Assembly: GCA_041690355.1 (NCBI GenBank)
Contig: JAWLHK010000011.1
Coordinates: forward strand, 1-64,000
Direction of reading: 5' to 3'
Source of the DNA: JAWLHK01 sp041690355 [NCBI: bacterium]
GTDB lineage: Bacteria; J088; JAWLBW01
Length of the DNA: 64,000 nt
The notes beneath the pieces were generated by a model. It made no database searches, had not been told where the DNA came from, and worked only from the letters and a program-made list of their open reading frames with translations. Position numbers and translations under genes: made by a program. Shown one piece after another: positions 60,170 through 64,000 of the stretch; positions within the stretch are counted from its first letter, which is position 1; each line of letters starts with the position of its first letter.

Positions 60170-60463
60170 ATGGCTGAAAAGAAAACGTCGACCGGCAAGA
60201 CCCGCAAGCCCCCCGCCGCCTTCATGAAGCCGATGCAGCCCGATGCGGCGCTCGGCGCCGTCATCGGTGACAAGCCCATGCCACGCACCGAAGTCATGAA
60301 GAAGATCTGGGAGTACATCAAGAAGAACAATCTCCAGGACAAGCAGAAGAAGACCCTCATCAACGCCGACGACAACCTCAAGAAGGTCTTCAACGGCAAG
60401 GGTCAGGTGACGATGTTCGAGATGACCAAGCTCATCTACAGCCACCTGGGCGAAGCCAAGTAA
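60170..60463 (+). CDS. SWIB/MDM2-domain protein
   Basis: This 97-residue protein has a short basic head (MAEKKTSTGKTRKPP) and one SWIB domain (FMKPMQPDAALGAVIGDKPMPRTEVMKKIWEYIKKNNLQD, KTLINADDNLKKVFNGKGQVTMFEMTKLIYSHL, in family register). Bacterial SWIB proteins occur in chlamydiae and several other phyla and are thought to act on DNA, perhaps with topoisomerase. GAGGAG precedes ATG 60170. A strong terminator follows 25 bases after the stop, suggesting single-gene high-level expression. Confidence 0.9.
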   Translation: MAEKKTSTGKTRKPPAAFMKPMQPDAALGAVIGDKPMPRTEVMKKIWEYIKKNNLQDKQKKTLINADDNLKKVFNGKGQVTMFEMTKLIYSHLGEAK

Positions 60464-60488
60464 GTCCTTTCTACGAAGTGGATCGGAA

Positions 60489-60520
60489 AACGCGGCCCCG
60501 AGGGGCCGCGTTCTGTTTTC
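60489..60520 (+). terminator. Rho-independent terminator after the SWIB gene
   Basis: AACGCGGCCCC and GGGGCCGCGTT pair perfectly over 11 bp around a 2-base loop, followed by CTGTTTTC. A GGAAAA on the other side gives it partial bidirectional character. Confidence 0.8.
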
Positions 60521-60775
60521 TGCGGGATGCTACAACGATGCTGACGCAGCCGGCCGGCGATGGGGATGCGTCCGGGCGGGGTAGCTCAGACACTCCGGTT
60601 CCCGGGCCGCGGGCCGAGGTTCGGGTCTGCGGCGGGGGTGCCGACCCCTCTCGGTGCTGACCGGGAGAACTGGCCCGAATGATGCCGGCGGCTCCATCCC
60701 TTTCAGCATAGGCCGACTGCGGCGGCCCCGCGCGGTCTCTGCCCCGCCTTTGGCGACGCGCCTTGACGCGGCCGG
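60521..60775. other. Gene-free stretch between convergent genes
   Basis: No gene is seen. A short tRNA-like start (GGTAGCTCAG, about 60580) lacks a T-arm and is not a tRNA. Confidence 0.4.
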
Positions 60776-62587
60776 TCAGAGACGCACGGCGCCCGAGGTC
60801 AGCTTCGCGAAAAGTTCCTTGTCGACGGGGACATAGCGCTCTTTTTCCGGATCCCGGTAGAAGAGCGGGTCGGTGACCTGATCGGGGTCGAACCCTTCGC
60901 GCTGCAGCTCGACCTTGCGCAGCTTGAAGGTTCCCGTCAGCGAGGCCTCGCGCTGCCAGCGCAGAAACAGCGGCTGCGCGTACTCGGGCAGATTGCGGCG
61001 CACGTGATCGTACACCGAGGCCCAATCCGGTTCCGCATTCTCGGCCGAGTTGATCGAAGCCATCCCGGCCCGGCCGTCGGCGCCGGGAACTTCGACGCCG
61101 TAGACATTTGCGACTTCGATCTGCGGATGCATCGTCAACACGTCGGCGACCTCGTTGGTCGAGACGTTTTCTCCCTTCCAGCGATAGGTGTCGCCGATGC
61201 GGTCGACGAAGTAGAAGTAGCCGTCCTTGTCCATGCGCAGCAGGTCGCCGGTGCGAAAGTAGCGATCGCCTTGGACGAAAACGTCGGTCAGGATCTTCTT
61301 CTGCGTCGCCTTGTCGTCGGTATAGCCGTCGAAGCGGGTGTTGACTCGCTTGGGGTCGATACGGCCGAGCAGTTCGCCGGGCTCGTCGATGTCACAGGGG
61401 ATGCAGAAGCCGTCAGGCCCGCGCACGACCTCTTCGGTGATCGGATCCCATTTGACGAGCACGGTGTTGTAGATGCGCCGCGAGAGCACGTTCAGCTGCC
61501 CGACGGCGCCGAGGTGGCCGTTGAGGTTCATCATATTGGCATTGCCCTCAGTGGCCGCATAGAACTCGTGCACCTTCTCGATGCCGAAGCGGTCGACGAA
61601 CTGACGCCAGACCTCGGGACGCATGCCGTTGCCGGCCACGGCCCGCACCTTGTGCATGCGGTCGTCGGGGCGCGGCGGCTGTGCGACCAGATAGCGGCAG
61701 ACCTCGCCGATGTAGACGAAGACGGACGCTTCATACTTGCGCACGTCGTCCCAGAAGCGGCTCGCGCTGAACCTGCGGGCGAGCACGACCTGGCCGCCGA
61801 ACAGAAAACCCCAGCTCACCCCGAGCATGAAGGCGCTCGCGTGGTAGAGCGGCAAGCAGACGTAGACGACGTCATCGCTCCCGGCGGCCACCGCGATGCC
61901 GCCGATGCCGTAGCCGCCCGCAAAATAGCGGATGTTGGGGCAGCGCCCCGCCTTGGGGAGCCCCGTGGTACCCGACGTGTAGATATAGACGAGATAGTCG
62001 TTGCCGCGGGCGGCGTTCAGCCGCAGCCCCTGCAGAACAGCCGGGCCCGCCTGATCGGCCAGAGCCAGCAGGTCCTGCGCCCCTTCGGGAAGCGCCCGAT
62101 CGGGCTGCTCGCTGCGCTCGACCACCAGCTTTTCGCGCGGCAGGCTGAGCTCCGCCGCGATTTCGAGCACCGGATCGAGGCACTCGGCGCCGACGAACAG
62201 CGCCTTCATCCCCGAGGCTTCGAGCACGTGGCGCAGCGGCACCCCGGCGAGGTTCGTGTTGATGAGCGCCGCCGTGACCCCGAGCCGGTTGAGACCGTAT
62301 ACCATGAAAAGAAATTCAGGCCGGTTCTCCATGACGACCGCCGCGACGTCCCCCTTGCGCAGCCCGAGCGCCGCCGCCGCCTGCGCGTAGCGCGTCAGCT
62401 GGCGATCGAGTTCCGCATAGGTATACTGGCGGTCCTCGAAGCGCAGACAGACCTTCTGTCCCCGGGCGCGCGCGTGCTCGGCGATGACCTTCGCCGGCGA
62501 CATCTCGTCGTCGCCTTTGAGCGACAGCGTCTTGACCGCATTTCGCGCCCGGCGGGCGTTCAGCTTCGCAACGGTGAGGAGCGACAT
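60776..62587 (-). CDS. Long-chain acyl-CoA synthetase (FATP/FadD6-like)
   Basis: This 603-residue adenylate-forming enzyme has AMP motif YIYTSGTTGLPKAG, FYAATEGN (A5 motif), DRIGDTYRWKGENVSTNEVADVL (A7/A8 region) and TGTFKLRKVELQREGFDP (A10). The pattern CDIDEPGELLG plus ending FxKLTSGAVRL resembles very-long-chain acyl-CoA synthetases of the FATP/FadD6 type. It activates exogenous or recycled fatty acids at the membrane. ATG 62587 begins the family homology. Intact; convergent with the SWIB gene. Confidence 0.9.
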   Translation of the reverse strand: MSLLTVAKLNARRARNAVKTLSLKGDDEMSPAKVIAEHARARGQKVCLRFEDRQYTYAELDRQLTRYAQAAAALGLRKGDVAAVVMENRPEFLFMVYGLNRLGVTAALINTNLAGVPLRHVLEASGMKALFVGAECLDPVLEIAAELSLPREKLVVERSEQPDRALPEGAQDLLALADQAGPAVLQGLRLNAARGNDYLVYIYTSGTTGLPKAGRCPNIRYFAGGYGIGGIAVAAGSDDVVYVCLPLYHASAFMLGVSWGFLFGGQVVLARRFSASRFWDDVRKYEASVFVYIGEVCRYLVAQPPRPDDRMHKVRAVAGNGMRPEVWRQFVDRFGIEKVHEFYAATEGNANMMNLNGHLGAVGQLNVLSRRIYNTVLVKWDPITEEVVRGPDGFCIPCDIDEPGELLGRIDPKRVNTRFDGYTDDKATQKKILTDVFVQGDRYFRTGDLLRMDKDGYFYFVDRIGDTYRWKGENVSTNEVADVLTMHPQIEVANVYGVEVPGADGRAGMASINSAENAEPDWASVYDHVRRNLPEYAQPLFLRWQREASLTGTFKLRKVELQREGFDPDQVTDPLFYRDPEKERYVPVDKELFAKLTSGAVRL

Positions 62588-62742
62588 GGATATACCTGTG
62601 AGAATCGGGGGTTCGCAGTGCGCCGAAGCGGGCCAGCCGCCCGGCGGGAGGTGAGACAGTATAACATGTCTACCCCGCGGTCGACGAAGCCTTGAGGCGC
62701 GCCGCAGTTTGCGCTTTACTATACCCTCCGCTCGAGTATCCG

Positions 62743-63654
62743 ATGCCTCCACGCAACCACCGCACGCTGACCGAACGCCCCGATCTGGTCTTCGACATCG
62801 AGACCATCCCCGATGCCGGGCTCTGCCGGGCCGTCTATGGGGAACCGGGCATGTCGGATGCCGAGGCCATCGAGGCGGCCCTGACCGCCCTCAACCGGCT
62901 CGAATCCGGCATCCTGCCCGAGGCGTTTCAGCGCCCCATCGTCATCGCCGGATGTCTTCTCGATTACCGTGCCCGGACGGTGCGTCCGTACCTGTTCATC
63001 GAGGGGCGCCCGCGTTCGCCCGACGAGCAGTCGATTCTCGCGAACTTCTGGCGCCTGCTCGAGCCCGACGACCACGAATCGCTCCCCCGGCGTCTCGTCA
63101 GCTTCAACGGCAAGGCCTTCGACATGCGTGTCATGGAGATCCGGTCGCTCCAGTACGAAAACTTGGGGAGCGCCGCCTATTTCAAGCCCTCGGAGAAGTA
63201 CGATACGTACCGGCACAAGTACAACGACGACGAACACCTCGATCTCTGCGACTACCTGCCGAACTACGGCAGCAAGGCCGGCTACAGCCTGCGCACAGTC
63301 GCCTCGCTGCTCGGCCTTCCCGGCAAGGACCAGATGGACGGGTCGCAGGTCTATCCGGTCTACCAGCAGGGAGGCATCATGCAGATTGCCGCCTACTGCT
63401 TCGAAGATGTCATCCAGACGGCGCTGATCAAGATGCGCCTCGATCGCCTGCGCGGAATTGTGCCGGTCGACGAGCTGCGCGACAGGGTCGCCTGGTTTCT
63501 CGACGCGGTCGAGCGTTTCCTGGTCGACCAGGCGGTGCCGATGGAGAGCGCCTTCGCCCATACGCTGGAGGAAGTGCGGCGCCGCTACCGCCCCGCCCTG
63601 CTCCCACCCGTCCTGCTTTCCGACACCCCGTCGCCCCCGGCCGGCGGCGAGTGA
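62743..63654 (+). CDS. DnaQ-like 3'-5' exonuclease (PolB-exonuclease-like)
   Basis: This 303-residue protein has the exonuclease I motif DIET (18-21), motif II LVSFNGKAFDMRV, and motif III in AYCFEDVIQT. This matches the predicted 3'-5' exonuclease family related to PolB exonuclease domains (RNase H fold). HLDLCDYLPNYGSKAGYSLRTVASLLGLPGK is a typical intervening segment. It needs two divalent metals and acts on single-stranded DNA or RNA ends. A Pro-rich tail follows about residue 285. Divergent from the acyl-CoA synthetase gene. Confidence 0.85.
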   Translation: MPPRNHRTLTERPDLVFDIETIPDAGLCRAVYGEPGMSDAEAIEAALTALNRLESGILPEAFQRPIVIAGCLLDYRARTVRPYLFIEGRPRSPDEQSILANFWRLLEPDDHESLPRRLVSFNGKAFDMRVMEIRSLQYENLGSAAYFKPSEKYDTYRHKYNDDEHLDLCDYLPNYGSKAGYSLRTVASLLGLPGKDQMDGSQVYPVYQQGGIMQIAAYCFEDVIQTALIKMRLDRLRGIVPVDELRDRVAWFLDAVERFLVDQAVPMESAFAHTLEEVRRRYRPALLPPVLLSDTPSPPAGGE

Positions 63655-63669
63655 GTCCCCCGAGAGCCC

Positions 63670-64000
63670 TCAGCTCGACTTGCCCGTGCCCATGGAGCCG
63701 TCCTTCCACTTCAGACGGCTCGAGCGGCGGTGGTCTTCCGGCGCAACCGGGGCGCCCGGACCGCCCATGCGCCGGTAGGGCTTGAACCGCGGTTCCCGGT
63801 TGTACAGGCTCGGCGTCTGCGCTTCGACATGGAGATTTTCGCGCGCGAATTCCTCAAAACGCGTTTCGTCGAGCCATGCGCTCGGGTGCACGCGAATCGG
63901 GACTCCGCGGAAGCGGGGGTTGTCGCGCAGCCGGTGGGCCAGCTGGTCGCGGGCGACCCCCGGGCCGAAGATGACGATCTCGCTCGCACCCGTCAGAAAC
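63670..64000 (-). CDS. Partial unknown protein, C-terminal part (runs off right edge)
   Basis: The last 109 codons are visible. The strand-like start TGASEIVIFGPG and helix RDQLAHRLRDNPRFRGVPIRVHPSAW look like a small alpha/beta segment. A basic tail with FKPYRRMGGPGAP and RRSSRLKWKDGS follows. It could be part of a receiver-like or PilZ-adjacent protein, but no family is recognised. Its 3' end faces the exonuclease gene (15-base gap). Confidence 0.55.
   Translation of the reverse strand, partial: FLTGASEIVIFGPGVARDQLAHRLRDNPRFRGVPIRVHPSAWLDETRFEEFARENLHVEAQTPSLYNREPRFKPYRRMGGPGAPVAPEDHRRSSRLKWKDGSMGTGKSS

Noticed and set aside
60575-60660. tRNA-like start GGTAGCTCAG after the SWIB terminator
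   Set aside because: There is no anticodon arm, no matching acceptor stem and no TTCRANY T-loop. The later GGTTCGGGT does not pair as a T-arm.

Overview
This is a GC-rich (roughly two-thirds G+C) chromosomal window from a Gram-negative bacterium. It carries a nearly complete lipid A/Kdo gene string (skp-lpxD-lpxA-lpxB-msbA-DUF374-waaA-lpxK), many lipobox lipoproteins, an OmpA-type outer-membrane protein and a secreted heparinase-like protein that ends in a MYXO-CTERM-style Cys/transmembrane/Arg tail. That tail, the FG-GAP proteins and the gene order fit Myxococcota or another delta-proteobacterium-like lineage best. No rRNA or tRNA gene was found, so this placement is inference.

Layout. 1-13.8 kb: small single-gene functions (AlkC/AlkD-like repair protein, DUF1801, nitroreductase-like protein, esterase lipoprotein, several SRPBCC/NTF2-like proteins, TPP enzyme, cupin, cyclase, DUF2200) with TetR, ArsR and LysR regulators next to likely targets. 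13.9-17.2 kb: a giant FN3/FG-GAP lipoprotein. 17.4-30 kb: an accessory stretch with hipBA, an ABC-2 exporter, higBA, a decayed IS21-like fragment with a duplicated VOC gene start, an AbrB-type protein beside a broken BamE-like gene, and a second HTH/RelE-like module whose toxin is frameshifted. 30-37.7 kb: cell-envelope genes (second FG-GAP lipoprotein, OmpA protein, DUF4349 lipoprotein) and a quinone oxidoreductase. 38-43.3 kb: MFS transporter, mutY, sfsA, and two ICMT-type membrane methyltransferases around a GmhB-like phosphatase. 43.4-51.9 kb: the lipid A operon. 52-64 kb: phosphohexomutase, a small coiled-coil protein, heparinase-like protein, Hsp33, an envelope lipoprotein, a SWIB protein, an acyl-CoA synthetase and a 3'-5' exonuclease.

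The most unusual content lies between the genes. About ten intergenic regions hold short imperfect tandem arrays with an exact 7-bp period. Several sequence families occur (AGCGCTA/AGCGCTG/AGCGCCA, CGTCACT/CGTAACT, TCGTCAA/TCGTAAA, CGCTGGG, GACTCTC, G-rich). Many sites share one composite plan: an AGCGCYR-type array, a short core with GGCAAGG...CCTTGCC arms, then a CGTCACT- or TCGTCAA-type array. A separate 127-130-bp element with about 15-bp inverted ends occurs three times, plus one half copy, beside or between these arrays. This two-layer repeat system is the best candidate for something undescribed.

Regulatory sites are readable at several regulators and toxin-antitoxin genes. Four predicted promoters place the transcription start at or within about two bases of the start codon, suggesting leaderless mRNAs.
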